Source of the DNA: a virus
Virus record (IMG/VR): IMGVR_UViG_3300014492_000019
Coordinates: 1-36,933 of that record
Length of the DNA stretch: 36,933 nucleotides
Strand: one strand, 5' to 3'
Position numbers and translations under genes: made by a program
In this document: one piece after another, positions 1 through 10,004 of the stretch
How the letters are laid out: every line of letters begins with the position of its first letter
How positions within the stretch are numbered: the first letter of the stretch is position 1
The notes under the pieces: generated by a model
What the model was told of the DNA's origin: nothing
Database searches by the model: none
Seen by the model: only the letters and a program-made list of their open reading frames with translations

Positions 1-3
1 ACC

Positions 4-2367
4 ATGGCGAACGAGAAAATCTCAGATCTTCCTTCTGGCGCCCCAGCACAAGCCACCGACTTGCTGCCGATCGCGCGCGCGGGCAGCAATTTCAGTTTGC
101 AGGTATCGGATATCACCTCGGCGACGGCAGGCCCGACAGGGCCCACCGGATCGCCGGGAGCGAGCATCACCGGCCCGACGGGTCCAACCGGTACAGGCGG
201 CCCCACCGGACCAGGAGGCGGGGCGACGGGACCCACGGGCCCGACGGGCCCCGGAGTCGGTGCCACAGGGCCCACGGGCCCCACGGGCGCGCTCGGAGCC
301 ACCGGCCCCAGCGTCACGGGTCCAACGGGTCCCACTGGCATCGGAGGTCCGACAGGTCCAGGCGGTGGCGCAACAGGCCCGACAGGGCCCACGGGCTCTG
401 GTGCGGGCGTTGATATCTCGATCGGTGGCAACACTCTAGGCACTCCGACGCTGATCTCGACGGGTACGGCGCTGTTCGCGGGTGGCTCGAATATCACGCT
501 CTCGCAAAACGGCAACGCGATCACGGTCATTGGCGGCGCGGGCGGTGGCTTCTTAGCGGGCGTCTCGGGCGGCAACACGGCGGGCAACACAGGCGCCACG
601 GGCTCGCAGGTCGTCTTCGCAGGTGGCTCGAATGTGACCTTAAGTCAGGTCACGAACTCCGCCGGTGCCTCGATCACGATCAATGGGGCGACGGCGGCGG
701 GCTTGACGACGGGTGGCGTCTATGCGGCGGGCAACACCACCGGGCAATCCTCATCGGGCACGTATCAGCAAACCGCGCTCACGGTGTCAGGCGCTGGCAT
801 TATCTCTGTCGGCTGGTCGGCGAGCACGCTGGTAATCTCAGCCCCTGCCTCCACGGGGATATCGCAATCGCTCTATGCGACCGGGAACACCACGCAGGGC
901 AGCTCTGGGACCGTCTCCATTGGCAGCATGCTATTCCAGGGCGCCGGCAACGTCTCGGTGGGGGTGTCGAATGGCTCGGTTGTTGTTTCAGGGGCCGGAG
1001 GTGGCGGAGGGGTTAACTTTGGCGTCTCCACCGGAGGCAACACCGCCGGTGCCACTGGTACAGTATCCACCGGCAACGTGGTCCTCGTAGGCTCCGGACC
1101 CATTTCGCTGTCACAAGCTACTGGAGGAGCGGGATCTGCTGCTACCATAACGATCAACGCGCCGGCTACATCAAGTTTGTCGGCCACGGGCGCGGTGTCG
1201 ATATCGGTCAACGCCTCGACGATATCGATCGGTGCACCCGTGCTCTCGCACGGTATCTCGGGCGGTAACACCTCGGGCACATCGGGCACGGTGTCGAACG
1301 CGCTGGTGCTGGCAGGCGGCAATAACATTACCCTCTCCGGGTCCACGAACGCTTCGGGCATGTCGGTGACGATCTCGGCGGGGGCGAGCGGTGGTGGCGG
1401 GGTCGCAGTTTCTGCGGGTGGGAATACCACCGGCACGCTCGCGCTGATTTCCTCCGGTACGGCGCTCTTCGCGGGTGGCTCGAATATCACGCTCTCGCAG
1501 AACGGGCAGTCGATCACCGTATCCGGAGCTGCGCAGTCGAATCAGAGCGTGGGCCTGTATGCGCTCGGCAATACGACGCAAAATTCCTCGACGACGCTCG
1601 ACGCGCGCTCGCTCTCCTTCAATGGGTTGGGTGCCCAGACGGTGGGATACTCGAACGGGTCGGTGCAACTGTCGGTGCCAGCGACATCCTCAATATCGGG
1701 CACTGGTTTGCTGTCGGTATCCGTTAACGGCTCGACAATCTCGCTCGGTGTACCTGGCACCGCGCGCAGTGAGTGGGTGCCTTATTGGGGATCGCAGACC
1801 CCGATTCAAATCGGCAATGGCACCGTACAGGTGTATCCGGCCAATATGGATGCGGTTTTCAGCGCCTCGCGCGCGGATGTGTATGCCTCGATATCCGGCG
1901 CGACGATCGCCTTGAGCACCTACGCGGGCACGATCTCGGCCTATGTGGGCGTCTACACGCGCAACGGATCGACGCTCTCGCTTGCTTCCTCCGGATCGCA
2001 AAGCTACTCGTTCAGCAACAGCAGCAACCTGAACTTGACCGCTTTTAGCGGTGTGAGAAACCTCTCCGTGCCAATCAACGTCAATGGCGCCCCGCAAGAC
2101 GCATGGTTCGGTGTGATGACGCAGACCGCGAGCGCAAACACGAACGCGTGGACGGCGAGCAATATGGTAATCCCCGGCAACGGTGTCGCTTTGGCGGGAA
2201 TCTTAGGCGCATCGGTGAACGCGACGCAGCAGCAGATGCTCGGGTTAGGTGTTTACTCGGTAAGCTCCGCCGCACTGCCATCCTCTATGGCGTTCAGTGG
2301 CATCAACGGCACGGGCAGCGCGGCAGCGATGATGCCGGCGATTGCGTTTCATAACGTGACCGCATGA
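4..2367 (+). CDS. Collagen-like tail fibre with GGNT beta-repeats
   Basis: Predicted 787-residue tail fibre. The N-terminus (about residues 1-40, [20 protein letters not shown]) resembles the short virion-attachment segments at the start of many phage fibres. Residues about 42-133 are a collagen-like Gly-X-Y tract dominated by GPTGPTG. Residues about 135-580 contain roughly eight degenerate modules of about 40-65 residues, each opening with GGNT or GNTT and carrying motifs such as GGSNITLSQ. The C-terminus (about 585-787) is non-repetitive and is the likely receptor-binding head. The ATG lies three bases from the window edge, so an upstream in-frame extension cannot be excluded, but the N-terminal motif argues for a true start. 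The stop overlaps the next gene by 4 bp. Fibre identity is inferred from architecture; the receptor is unknown. Confidence 0.85.
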   Translation: MANEKISDLPSGAPAQATDLLPIARAGSNFSLQVSDITSATAGPTGPTGSPGASITGPTGPTGTGGPTGPGGGATGPTGPTGPGVGATGPTGPTGALGATGPSVTGPTGPTGIGGPTGPGGGATGPTGPTGSGAGVDISIGGNTLGTPTLISTGTALFAGGSNITLSQNGNAITVIGGAGGGFLAGVSGGNTAGNTGATGSQVVFAGGSNVTLSQVTNSAGASITINGATAAGLTTGGVYAAGNTTGQSSSGTYQQTALTVSGAGIISVGWSASTLVISAPASTGISQSLYATGNTTQGSSGTVSIGSMLFQGAGNVSVGVSNGSVVVSGAGGGGGVNFGVSTGGNTAGATGTVSTGNVVLVGSGPISLSQATGGAGSAATITINAPATSSLSATGAVSISVNASTISIGAPVLSHGISGGNTSGTSGTVSNALVLAGGNNITLSGSTNASGMSVTISAGASGGGGVAVSAGGNTTGTLALISSGTALFAGGSNITLSQNGQSITVSGAAQSNQSVGLYALGNTTQNSSTTLDARSLSFNGLGAQTVGYSNGSVQLSVPATSSISGTGLLSVSVNGSTISLGVPGTARSEWVPYWGSQTPIQIGNGTVQVYPANMDAVFSASRADVYASISGATIALSTYAGTISAYVGVYTRNGSTLSLASSGSQSYSFSNSSNLNLTAFSGVRNLSVPINVNGAPQDAWFGVMTQTASANTNAWTASNMVIPGNGVALAGILGASVNATQQQMLGLGVYSVSSAALPSSMAFSGINGTGSAAAMMPAIAFHNVTA
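463..1520 (+). repeat. Intragenic beta-module repeats in the first fibre
   Basis: The modules inside the first fibre are also repeated at DNA level. The stretch at about 463-527 recurs at about 1456-1520 with only a handful of substitutions, while the modules between are much more diverged at the DNA level. This points to recent internal duplication or gene conversion between modules. The repeats are coding and in frame. Confidence 0.7.
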
Positions 2368-3728
2368 GCGCTGTCGTTGAAATCGGGGGGCACATCGTCG
2401 GGAACGCGGGGGGCGTGTTTGGCACGGGCAACGGAGGTGCGTCCGGATTCTCCATCGTCAACGGACGGTTCTCCATCAACGGCGTGCCGTCGAATCCCCG
2501 CGGTTTCAACGTCTATGGCGCGGGTTACGAGAACGGCACGACGAATCTATACGACTTCACCGGCTGGCAAGGAACGCCACCGCTGCCGCTCTATTCGACG
2601 CTGACGACCCTATTTAAGTCGAACATTGTGCGCTTGACACTCGATGCGCAGGCGTGGCTGTCGCATGACTGCCTGGTTCTCTCCAGCATCGGCATGACGA
2701 ATCTTGGCGTCGTCAACGGAGTAAATAACTACGCACTTCCGTCGAGCGTCCCTGGGGACGCCACGTACGTCAACAAGAACTCAGACGGTCTGTATCAGCA
2801 AAAAATACTCGCCCAGGCGGCGATTTGGAACACCTTAGGTTACGTCGTGGTGATCGATTGTCACTGTACGGCACCTCAAGTGGTGATTGCTGGGACGACC
2901 TACTCCACCCACAACTTAGGTGGCTCGGCGCAGATGCCCTTGGCACCCTTGTATGTGACGGATTTCTGGACCAGCGTCACAACCGCTTTCAAGGGTAATC
3001 AAATGGTTGCCTTCGATCTCTTCAACGAACCCGGCAGTAATGGCAATGTCAATTGGGCGCTATGGAAAAATGGCGGAACGTTCACCGCGTTTCCGTACGA
3101 CGACAATAATAATTTACCCGGCAACGGGTCTTTCGGCAGCATCCAATACAGCTGGACAGCGCTCGGTCATGAAGTCTTATATCAAGCGGTGCGCGCCGTG
3201 GACTCGACTCGGATATGCATATTCGAAGGTATCGAGTTCGGCGCAGAACTAGGGGACAACGGATTCCAGGGCAACGATTCGACGCTGCGCTTGCAACTGC
3301 AATCATTCGTTGGTTCCGATACTCAAGTTGCCGCATCTGTTCATTTGTATCCATCGAGTGCGAGTGCTTACGGTTCGACTAATTATTTCCAGTATTTCAC
3401 CGCAGACAATGCACCGCCGCCCTACAAGCAATTCCAGCCATGGGTCGCGGATCTGTTAGCGAACAACATCCCGGTTCTTTTCGGAGAATTCGCGGGCGCT
3501 AGTGGCTCGTCAAGTACGTATCCGAATGAGCCATTTGTCAGCACGATTCTGGCCTACATCGACAGCATAAACAATGCATCGACCGGGAGTATTGCTTCGA
3601 CCTGGTGGACCGCCGATCCGCAGTCCGATGGCAGCTCACCGATTGTCTATTCTGGCGCCACGGTAGTTGCCCAAGGCGGCACGGGCAGCGTGATTCAACC
3701 CTGGTCACAAGGACACGCAGCGCCATGA
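2364..3728 (+). CDS. GH5-type glycoside hydrolase (cellulase-like), tail-associated
   Basis: A 454-residue protein with the hallmarks of clan GH-A family 5 endoglucanases or mannanases. It starts with a Gly-rich segment and a typical GH5 opening (residues about 31-55, [15 protein letters not shown]). Strand motifs include VVIDCH with His at about 167. FNEP carries the predicted acid/base Glu at about 222, a His-Leu-Tyr motif lies at about 327, and GEFAG carries the predicted nucleophile Glu at about 375. No signal peptide is apparent. The gene overlaps the fibres on both sides by 4 bp, so the enzyme is probably a virion component that cleaves a beta-linked exopolysaccharide such as cellulose during adsorption. 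The fold call is firm; the substrate is inferred. Confidence 0.85.
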   Translation: MSAVVEIGGHIVGNAGGVFGTGNGGASGFSIVNGRFSINGVPSNPRGFNVYGAGYENGTTNLYDFTGWQGTPPLPLYSTLTTLFKSNIVRLTLDAQAWLSHDCLVLSSIGMTNLGVVNGVNNYALPSSVPGDATYVNKNSDGLYQQKILAQAAIWNTLGYVVVIDCHCTAPQVVIAGTTYSTHNLGGSAQMPLAPLYVTDFWTSVTTAFKGNQMVAFDLFNEPGSNGNVNWALWKNGGTFTAFPYDDNNNLPGNGSFGSIQYSWTALGHEVLYQAVRAVDSTRICIFEGIEFGAELGDNGFQGNDSTLRLQLQSFVGSDTQVAASVHLYPSSASAYGSTNYFQYFTADNAPPPYKQFQPWVADLLANNIPVLFGEFAGASGSSSTYPNEPFVSTILAYIDSINNASTGSIASTWWTADPQSDGSSPIVYSGATVVAQGGTGSVIQPWSQGHAAP

Positions 3729-4390
3729 GCCACGTACAGACTGTAGTCAACGATGCTGGGTTCGAAAATAACGGAACCACGACTGCGATCAATGCGACGA
3801 GCGGCAACGTGCTCATTGCGGCGTGTAGCGTGTCGGGGTCGACGATCACGGCGATTGCGGATAACTTCGGCAACACGTGGGTGCAGCATCCTGACGGACC
3901 CTTGAATCAAAGCGGCGCGGCATTCTTTTATTGTTGGTACACGTTAAATGCAATTGGTGGAACCGGCCTAGTCGTGACCTTTACGGATGCGACTGGCGGC
4001 CAAAAGGCGACCGCCATTTCTGAATTCAGTGGGCGATCTAAAACTACCATCGATAAGCATGGCGGCACACTCACTGCCGGATCTACCGCACAAACCGGAC
4101 CCACACTCACGGGCGTTGCCGCCTTGGCTGACATATGGGCTTTGGATTTCCAAAACTTTGCGGGCGCGGCAGTCGCATGGACGCCGAGCAGTGGGTTTAC
4201 CATTCCGACGAACGGCAACGTGTCAGGTACTGTCAATATGCCAGCCAGCGTTGAATATCAAAACTCGGTGAGTGCTGGTAATTTCACGCCGGCATTCACA
4301 AGTGGTTCGGCAAACCAGGGGGCATTTTTCGCCCTCTCTCTGCCTTCGGGTGGAGTTGCCAACACAGCCCCCATCGCGTGGGTCGTATGA
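3725..4390 (+). CDS. Small beta-rich virion protein
   Basis: A 221-residue protein starting at the ATG that overlaps the GH5 stop (ATGA). A longer reading frame exists upstream but lies inside the GH5 gene. The sequence is rich in Thr, Ala, Ser and Gly, begins [20 protein letters not shown] and lacks a signal peptide or catalytic motif. It contains IADNFGNTWVQ near residue 45, a pattern seen in small phage or secreted beta-sandwich proteins. Its position between the tail hydrolase and a glycosyltransferase suggests a fibre-associated accessory or a carbohydrate-binding module. I do not recognise a specific family. Confidence 0.65.
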   Translation: MSHVQTVVNDAGFENNGTTTAINATSGNVLIAACSVSGSTITAIADNFGNTWVQHPDGPLNQSGAAFFYCWYTLNAIGGTGLVVTFTDATGGQKATAISEFSGRSKTTIDKHGGTLTAGSTAQTGPTLTGVAALADIWALDFQNFAGAAVAWTPSSGFTIPTNGNVSGTVNMPASVEYQNSVSAGNFTPAFTSGSANQGAFFALSLPSGGVANTAPIAWVV

Positions 4391-5166
4391 CGCGCCCCCA
4401 GCTAGTCGTTACGGATTTCTCCGGCCATCACGCCACGAACATGCCGGAGACCGCTGCTCGCTTACAGCGTGGCGGATCGTGGCGTAAGCAACGAATCGTT
4501 GTGATTCTCCCGGCTGCGGATCTGGTGCCAGCGAAGTGCGCGCTGTCCTGGTGGAATCTGGCGTTCCCGCCGAACAATGGGGTCGTGAAAATCATGGCGT
4601 TGGGCGACGAGGTCGGGGTCGCTTATTCGACTGCGATTGAGGGGATTTTGGCTCATCCGGAGTTAAGTCAGTGGGAATATATTCTCACACTCGAGCACGA
4701 CAACGCGCCTCCGTCCGATGGTGTCGTGAAACTAGTGGAGCGTATGGAACAGCATCCGGAGTTCGCTTGGATCTCATCGCTGTACTTCACCAAGGGGATG
4801 GAGATACCGCGCACTGATGGCACTGGCACATCTGGCGGCGGTGTAGCCCAAATTTGGGGCGACATTAACGACCCGATTCCTAACTACCGACCCATGCCAC
4901 CGCGTACCGATGGCGGCCTGCAGGAATGCTATGGAACTGGAATGGGCTTTGCGATCTGGCGTCTATCGATGTTCAAAGATGATCGATTGACGAGACCTTG
5001 GTTTAAAACCAAGAACGGCAAGAACGGCGACGGCGTGGGGACTCAGGATCTCGTGTTTGCTGGGGACGCGCGTAAGTGGGGGTACAGGTGTGCCGTCGAT
5101 AATTCTATTCTTACGGGGCATTATGATCTACGCGGCGATTTCGGTCCGCCTGACACGATGTACTGA
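4387..5166 (+). CDS. Glycosyltransferase-like protein (GT-A fold)
   Basis: A 259-residue protein, ATG start overlapping the previous stop (ATGA); a GTG three codons upstream is possible. The central motif LTLEHDNAPP (about residue 100) has the form of the metal-binding DXD region of GT-A glycosyltransferases. The C-terminal GTQDLVFAGDARKWGYR followed by GHYD matches the late acceptor-site region of GT2-type enzymes. It would transfer a sugar from a nucleotide donor in the cytoplasm. It sits within the tail-fibre block just before a methyltransferase, so likely acceptors are the phage fibres or a host surface glycan. Family membership is fairly clear; donor and acceptor are unknown. Confidence 0.7.
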   Translation: MTRPQLVVTDFSGHHATNMPETAARLQRGGSWRKQRIVVILPAADLVPAKCALSWWNLAFPPNNGVVKIMALGDEVGVAYSTAIEGILAHPELSQWEYILTLEHDNAPPSDGVVKLVERMEQHPEFAWISSLYFTKGMEIPRTDGTGTSGGGVAQIWGDINDPIPNYRPMPPRTDGGLQECYGTGMGFAIWRLSMFKDDRLTRPWFKTKNGKNGDGVGTQDLVFAGDARKWGYRCAVDNSILTGHYDLRGDFGPPDTMY

Positions 5167-5174
5167 AGGAATTT

Positions 5175-5747
5175 ATGAACGCAGCACTCAAAGAATCCGC
5201 ACCCATCCGCTTGGACATCGGCTGCGGTCCCAACAAAAAAGCCGATTGGCTCGGCGTCGATTGCATCGCCTTCCCCGGCGTCGATGTCGTGCACGATGTA
5301 CGCACGGGACGCTGGCCGTGGGAAGACAATTCTGTTGCCGAGAGTCAGGCGAGCCACTTCATCGAGCACCTGACGAATTTCAACGACAAATGGGAGCGCG
5401 TGCACTTTTTCAATGAACTGTGGCGGATTACCGTGCCCGATGGTAAATGTACGTTGATATTTCCACACTGGACCTCGAATCGTTTCTATGGAGACCCGAC
5501 TCATAAAGAGCCGCTGTCGGAATTTTCGTTTTACTATCTCGATCCCGTGTGGCGTGCGGCCAATGCGCCGCACACGGACATCGCGCACAACCAGAACGGT
5601 TATAAGTGCCATTGGGCGTGCTCATGGGGCTATTACTTGAAACCGGAACTTGCGGTGCGCAACGCCGAATATCAGGAGTTCGCGAAAACGTATTTTAAGG
5701 AGGCGATCACGGACATGGTCGTGACCATGCAAGCGATCAAGAAGTGA
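5175..5747 (+). CDS. SAM-dependent class I methyltransferase
   Basis: A 190-residue protein. Motif I is IRLDIGCGPNKK (about residues 12-23), followed by WLGVDCIAF with the acidic residue that binds the SAM ribose, then a DVRTGRWPWEDNSV segment and the ASHFIEHL post-motif. This arrangement is typical of methyltransferase type 11 (UbiE/small-molecule-like) enzymes, not DNA methyltransferases; no NPPY or PC motif is present. A Shine-Dalgarno-like GAAGGA lies about 6 bases before the ATG. Its place after a glycosyltransferase suggests methylation of a sugar or glycan, but the substrate is inferred only from neighbours. Confidence 0.8.
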   Translation: MNAALKESAPIRLDIGCGPNKKADWLGVDCIAFPGVDVVHDVRTGRWPWEDNSVAESQASHFIEHLTNFNDKWERVHFFNELWRITVPDGKCTLIFPHWTSNRFYGDPTHKEPLSEFSFYYLDPVWRAANAPHTDIAHNQNGYKCHWACSWGYYLKPELAVRNAEYQEFAKTYFKEAITDMVVTMQAIKK

Positions 5748-5751
5748 GCAC

Positions 5752-6132
5752 GTGCCAAATTTCACCGACACCTACAATCTCAATATCAACCAAGGCGCGA
5801 CCTATGCGCGCATTTTCTATTGGTTGCAAGGCGTCGGCTGCTCCTCGCTTCCTGCCGGCGCGAATGGTCCACCCGCTGTGAACTTAACCGGCTACACGGC
5901 AACGATGCAGATTCGGCCCTACGCGCTCGCGCCGACAGTCAATTACGATGCATCAGGCGATATTGTGCTTGGAACAATCAATGGCGCCATTGCGCTCACC
6001 ATTCCCGCCGCCGACACGGAAGGCTTTACTTGGTGGACGGGTGTCTATGACTTGCTGATGACGAGCGCTGGCGGCCAGGTCACGCGCTTGCTTTCGGGTA
6101 ATGTTTCAGTCTCTCCAGGGGTTTCGACATGA
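5752..6132 (+). CDS. Small tail/baseplate protein
   Basis: A 126-residue protein with a GTG start four bases after the methyltransferase stop. The sequence opens with NLNINQGATYARIFYW, continues with LTGYTATMQIRPYA and ends with GVYDLLMTSAGGQVTRLLSG. This layout is common in small beta-sandwich phage proteins encoded next to fibre genes, where an Ig-like domain helps join fibres to the tail. It has no signal peptide, membrane segment or catalytic motif. It overlaps the following 934-residue tail protein by 4 bp, so the two may be made together. The structural role is inferred. Confidence 0.7.
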   Translation: MPNFTDTYNLNINQGATYARIFYWLQGVGCSSLPAGANGPPAVNLTGYTATMQIRPYALAPTVNYDASGDIVLGTINGAIALTIPAADTEGFTWWTGVYDLLMTSAGGQVTRLLSGNVSVSPGVST

Positions 6133-8933
6133 GCTATAACGTTGAATTTGGCGTTCCCGGTCCGCAAGGCCCTCCGGGTGATGGTGGCGCACTTGGACCC
6201 GTGGGCCCCACGGGCGCAACAGGCCCCGCTGGCACCGTTGCCCCTGGCAGCGCATCGACCTTTCTAGGGTCCTTCGATGCCTTCGCCAATTTGGTGATTC
6301 AATATCCAGCAAACCAGATTCCTGGAGGCACCTTTCCGCTCGCTTATACGATCGATGAAGGGTTCGCTCTCTGGAATGGCATCGCATGGTCCGACATTAG
6401 CGCCGATATGGCCGTGAGCATCTTAAGCCCGGACGGCTCTCTCGCCGTTCTGGGATCTCCGGGAAGCTCCTTCACGATTACGGTGGCAGGGGCATATGCG
6501 GGTAGCCTGAATATTCTGCCAGGCATCTACACATCCTCCTCGCTGCCGCTGGCATCTGGAAACGCCAATCGATATGCGAGCACATCTGATGTGGGAGCCG
6601 TTTACTCGAATGGCACGAACTGGCAGCAATTGTTCAACCCAACGCAGGCAACACTCGCTATTTCTTCGAGTTCACCGCTCACGCCGGCAGCTGTCGGTAC
6701 GGCGTACTCTAATACCATCACGGCGACTGCCGGAGTCGCCCCCTACACGGCGCTTCTAGTGTCGAGTTTCGGGTCTACCAATGTGTGGTCGGTCAGTTCT
6801 AGCGGTGTTCTTTCCGGCACTCCGACGATTGCGACGACGGATATTCTTTCGATTCAATTCACCGATTCTTCTGGCGCGCAAACGCAAAAACTGTTTAACC
6901 TGACCTCCGTCGGGACCTTGACCCCGGCAGCCACGCCGACATTCTCTCCGGTTAGCGGCTCATATTCTGGCACGCAGACAGTTACGATATCGTGCGCGAC
7001 GGGAGGTGCCACAATTTACTATACCATCAATGGAGCTACCCCTAGCACAAGTTCTCCTGTCTATTCTTCGGCTATTACGGTCTCATCGACAACTACGATA
7101 AAAGCGATTGCGACGGCCGCTGGTCATACCCAAAGCGCTACCGGGTCTGCCACCTATACCATCACCGTGAGCGCATCCACTGGCGTCAAGTGGAATCCGA
7201 CCGTTTTTGCTCAAACGGTAAACGTCAATTCCAGCATCAGCGGAGAGGCATCGGAGATTGGAATCTTGCAGGCAAGTTTCGTGCAGTATCCTGCGCTCGC
7301 TGGTTTGAGTTCGTATGTTGTATCTGGAACTGCAAATTCTTATGGATTAAAACCTGGGACTGCGATAAATCCAGCCAATGCCGTTGTCGGCGGCTATTCC
7401 ATGTGGAGGTTTTGGTGCGACATTGAAGGGAATATGGATGACTACAGTTCTGTGCAAACGAGCATCATTCCAACATTCCAGAATCTGCAATATGCAATTC
7501 CTGGAGCACTACTGGCAATCAGCATCGGGTGCTATCAAAATTATGGATCAACATTTAACGCAAATGCCGGTAACGGATGCGTGCCTAATTACATTCTAGC
7601 CAGTTCTGCCACCTACGGGAATCCACCTATCGGCGGAAACGGAGCTGGCTGGGGTTTGAGCGGCTATAACTCAAGCAACGGCACATACGGTTTTGTGTTT
7701 GCGGCGCTTTGGAATGCAAATACGATGTCGAGGTGGAACAAAGCCTTCATAGGCGTGGCTAACCAATCCGTTCCAAACATGACGATCGCTGGCGTTGCCT
7801 ACAATGGATTCACCATCGGCACTCACCCGCTGATCGAATTGATGCTGGACATTACGCCAGACGACTCTTCAATAGCCGGGACGCCTGTCACGAACACCGA
7901 CTACAACCCGACGACATTCAATAATAATTGGTACGCGCGTCCCGCTCAGTTAGAAGCGGGATTGCCCAATATTGGTATGGCGCTCATGCCAGGATTCGGC
8001 TTCGGACCGAATGGCGGCGTACAGCAGATCAAAGTCGCTGCGATGAATGCGGGCCGCATGTCTATGTCCACCACGGACACTAAGGCATATAACTCCGCCG
8101 CGTTGCCGGATCTGAGTGACGGCTTGGATGCTTTCATTGGAAATACGTTTTGTGTCATGACACAAGGGCAACAGAACATCAGTTTCACTCCTACGATTGG
8201 ACCGTTCACCGTGGGTCAGATAGTGCAATTTCAGGCAACCATTGGACAGCTGGTACCGAACACGAATTACTACGTCGTGGCCGCCGGTAGCAATACGTTC
8301 CAGGTATCGACCACCTCTGGTGGCTCTCCGCTGACCCTCAGCAATGGCGGAAGCACATGGACTACGACGGGCGGAAGTCTGGATAATCGCGGGCTAATGC
8401 CCTCTGCTCCCACTCTTCAGGCGCTAGATTTTTCGCACAACGTTTCTGCAAATCCGAGCCTGGGATTGCCTGGCTACACAGCGAACACGGTGGCGCTTGC
8501 GAAACTCATCATCGGCTTTGCCTACAACGCCTATCGTTCCGATCACTTTTTGATTAGCATGGCGTCCTCCAGCACTTATAACCCAAACACGGATTGGGCC
8601 GGATCAACGGGATTCATCGCGCAAGCTCTGCTGGCAATGGGCGGAATTCCTTCGTTCAATCGACTGCTGCCATTGTCCTATATGTATCAGATGACCGGCT
8701 TGGTATCGACCGCGAAAACGACTACGACCGTGAGTTTGGCATGGCCGGCAATTCCCGGCATCACTTCGTATTTCATCTATCGTGGTGGCGTTCAAGTGGG
8801 GACTGTGTCCTCTGGCACGTCCTTTACGGACACTGGATTGACGACAGGTACCCTGTATTCATACACCATCGCTATGGACAATACGAATGGAACTGGCCCG
8901 CAGAGTGCGGCGTTGTCAGTAACCACGAACTAG
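6129..8933 (+). CDS. Large multidomain tail protein (collagen/Ig/FN3 modules)
   Basis: A 934-residue protein with visible modular architecture. Residues 1-40 hold a short collagen-like tract ([15 protein letters not shown]). Residues about 175-260 look like a He_PIG/cadherin-like Ig fold with the SGTPT signature. Residues about 262-345 resemble the chitobiase C-terminal beta-sandwich (TPTFSPVSGSYSGTQTVTIS, YYTINGATPSTSSPVY). Residues about 350-690 and 755-845 form a Trp/Tyr/Asn-rich region that may be a split enzymatic or receptor-binding domain, interrupted by a small beta insert at about 690-750. Residues about 850-934 are an FN3-like domain. The carbohydrate-binding character suggests a receptor-binding or depolymerising tail protein. 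Enzymatic activity is not proven by motif. Confidence 0.75.
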   Translation: MSYNVEFGVPGPQGPPGDGGALGPVGPTGATGPAGTVAPGSASTFLGSFDAFANLVIQYPANQIPGGTFPLAYTIDEGFALWNGIAWSDISADMAVSILSPDGSLAVLGSPGSSFTITVAGAYAGSLNILPGIYTSSSLPLASGNANRYASTSDVGAVYSNGTNWQQLFNPTQATLAISSSSPLTPAAVGTAYSNTITATAGVAPYTALLVSSFGSTNVWSVSSSGVLSGTPTIATTDILSIQFTDSSGAQTQKLFNLTSVGTLTPAATPTFSPVSGSYSGTQTVTISCATGGATIYYTINGATPSTSSPVYSSAITVSSTTTIKAIATAAGHTQSATGSATYTITVSASTGVKWNPTVFAQTVNVNSSISGEASEIGILQASFVQYPALAGLSSYVVSGTANSYGLKPGTAINPANAVVGGYSMWRFWCDIEGNMDDYSSVQTSIIPTFQNLQYAIPGALLAISIGCYQNYGSTFNANAGNGCVPNYILASSATYGNPPIGGNGAGWGLSGYNSSNGTYGFVFAALWNANTMSRWNKAFIGVANQSVPNMTIAGVAYNGFTIGTHPLIELMLDITPDDSSIAGTPVTNTDYNPTTFNNNWYARPAQLEAGLPNIGMALMPGFGFGPNGGVQQIKVAAMNAGRMSMSTTDTKAYNSAALPDLSDGLDAFIGNTFCVMTQGQQNISFTPTIGPFTVGQIVQFQATIGQLVPNTNYYVVAAGSNTFQVSTTSGGSPLTLSNGGSTWTTTGGSLDNRGLMPSAPTLQALDFSHNVSANPSLGLPGYTANTVALAKLIIGFAYNAYRSDHFLISMASSSTYNPNTDWAGSTGFIAQALLAMGGIPSFNRLLPLSYMYQMTGLVSTAKTTTTVSLAWPAIPGITSYFIYRGGVQVGTVSSGTSFTDTGLTTGTLYSYTIAMDNTNGTGPQSAALSVTTN

Positions 8934-8936
8934 CTC

Positions 8937-10004
8937 ATGAAAATTGTTATCTACTCGATCGCATTGAACGAAAGCGCACACGTGAAGCGCTTCTGCGAGG
9001 CTGCGCGCGAGGCGGATTTGATCTTCGTGGCCGATACCGGATCGACCGACAACACCGTATCGCTTCTGGAGGATCATGGCGCAACCGTGGCGCATATCAG
9101 CATCAAACCGTGGCGATTCGATGATGCGCGAAACGCCGCTTTGGCGATGTTGCCGGAGGACTTCGATGTTTGCGTGAGCCTCGATCTCGATGAGGTATTG
9201 CAACCCGGATGGCGTGCCGAGATCGAGCGTGTGTGGACGGCGCAGACCACGCGCTTGCGATACGGCTTCGACTGGGGCGCTGGGATCGTATTCAAATACG
9301 AGAAAATCCATGCGCGGCACGGCTATCGATGGTGGGGCGCGTGCCATGAATACCCCGTTCCAGATCGCATTACCGAGCAATGGGCCAACACCGACATGCT
9401 GATGGTAGTTCACAAGCCCGATCCCACAAAATCACGAGGCCAATACTTAGACCTCTTGCGCGTGTCGATTGACGAAAATCCGACGGAACAGCGGAACGCG
9501 TTCTATTATGCGCGCGAATTATCGTTCCATCGTTATTGGGCCGATGCCATCACGCAGTGCAAACGATACCTCGACTTGCCGCGCGCCACCTGGGCGAATG
9601 AGCGCTGCTACGCGATGAGGGTGATCGGTCGCTGTTACCAGGAGTTGGGTGACTACGGCCAAGCCCTCGCATGGCTTCGCCGAGCGACATCGGAAGCCCC
9701 CGATACACGCGAGCCCTGGTGTGAATTGGCGCTTGCCTGCTACCGCACGAGCCGCTGGGCGGAGTCCTTCGGGGCAGCACTGACGTGCCTTGCGATCACG
9801 AACCGCGAGGAAGTCTACACGGTAGACCCTGCTGTCTGGGGCGCTCAACCTCATGATCTCGCGGCGATAGCGGCGTGGAATTTGGGACTCCACGATATCG
9901 CCGAGACGCACGCGAAGAAAGCGGTGGAGTTCGATCCGGATGACTTGCGGCTGCGCGAGAACTTGCGATTCATGACGAAGAAGCCGCAGGAGAGCGCTGC
10001 GTGA
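8937..10004 (+). CDS. GT2 glycosyltransferase with TPR-like C-terminus
   Basis: A 355-residue protein. The N-terminal domain (1-120) is a family 2 glycosyltransferase: IVIYSIALNESAHVKRF, the VADTGSTDNTV nucleotide-binding loop and the SLDLDEVL DXD-type metal site near residue 85. Residues about 180-340 are predominantly helical with TPR-like spacing (RCYQELGDYGQALAWLRRAT, then ALACYRTSRWAE). This GT2 plus repeat pairing is seen in enzymes modifying surface glycans or proteins. The gene starts three bases after the tail-protein stop and overlaps the adaptor gene by 4 bp (GTGA). Position in the late operon suggests the acceptor could be a virion protein; a host glycan is the alternative. Confidence 0.85.
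   Translation: MKIVIYSIALNESAHVKRFCEAAREADLIFVADTGSTDNTVSLLEDHGATVAHISIKPWRFDDARNAALAMLPEDFDVCVSLDLDEVLQPGWRAEIERVWTAQTTRLRYGFDWGAGIVFKYEKIHARHGYRWWGACHEYPVPDRITEQWANTDMLMVVHKPDPTKSRGQYLDLLRVSIDENPTEQRNAFYYARELSFHRYWADAITQCKRYLDLPRATWANERCYAMRVIGRCYQELGDYGQALAWLRRATSEAPDTREPWCELALACYRTSRWAESFGAALTCLAITNREEVYTVDPAVWGAQPHDLAAIAAWNLGLHDIAETHAKKAVEFDPDDLRLRENLRFMTKKPQESAA

Noticed and set aside
120-400. Regularly repeated GC-rich units resembling a repeat array
   Set aside because: The units are irregular multiples of 9 bases encoding Gly-X-Y triplets in frame; there are no constant repeats with unique spacers, so this is not CRISPR.
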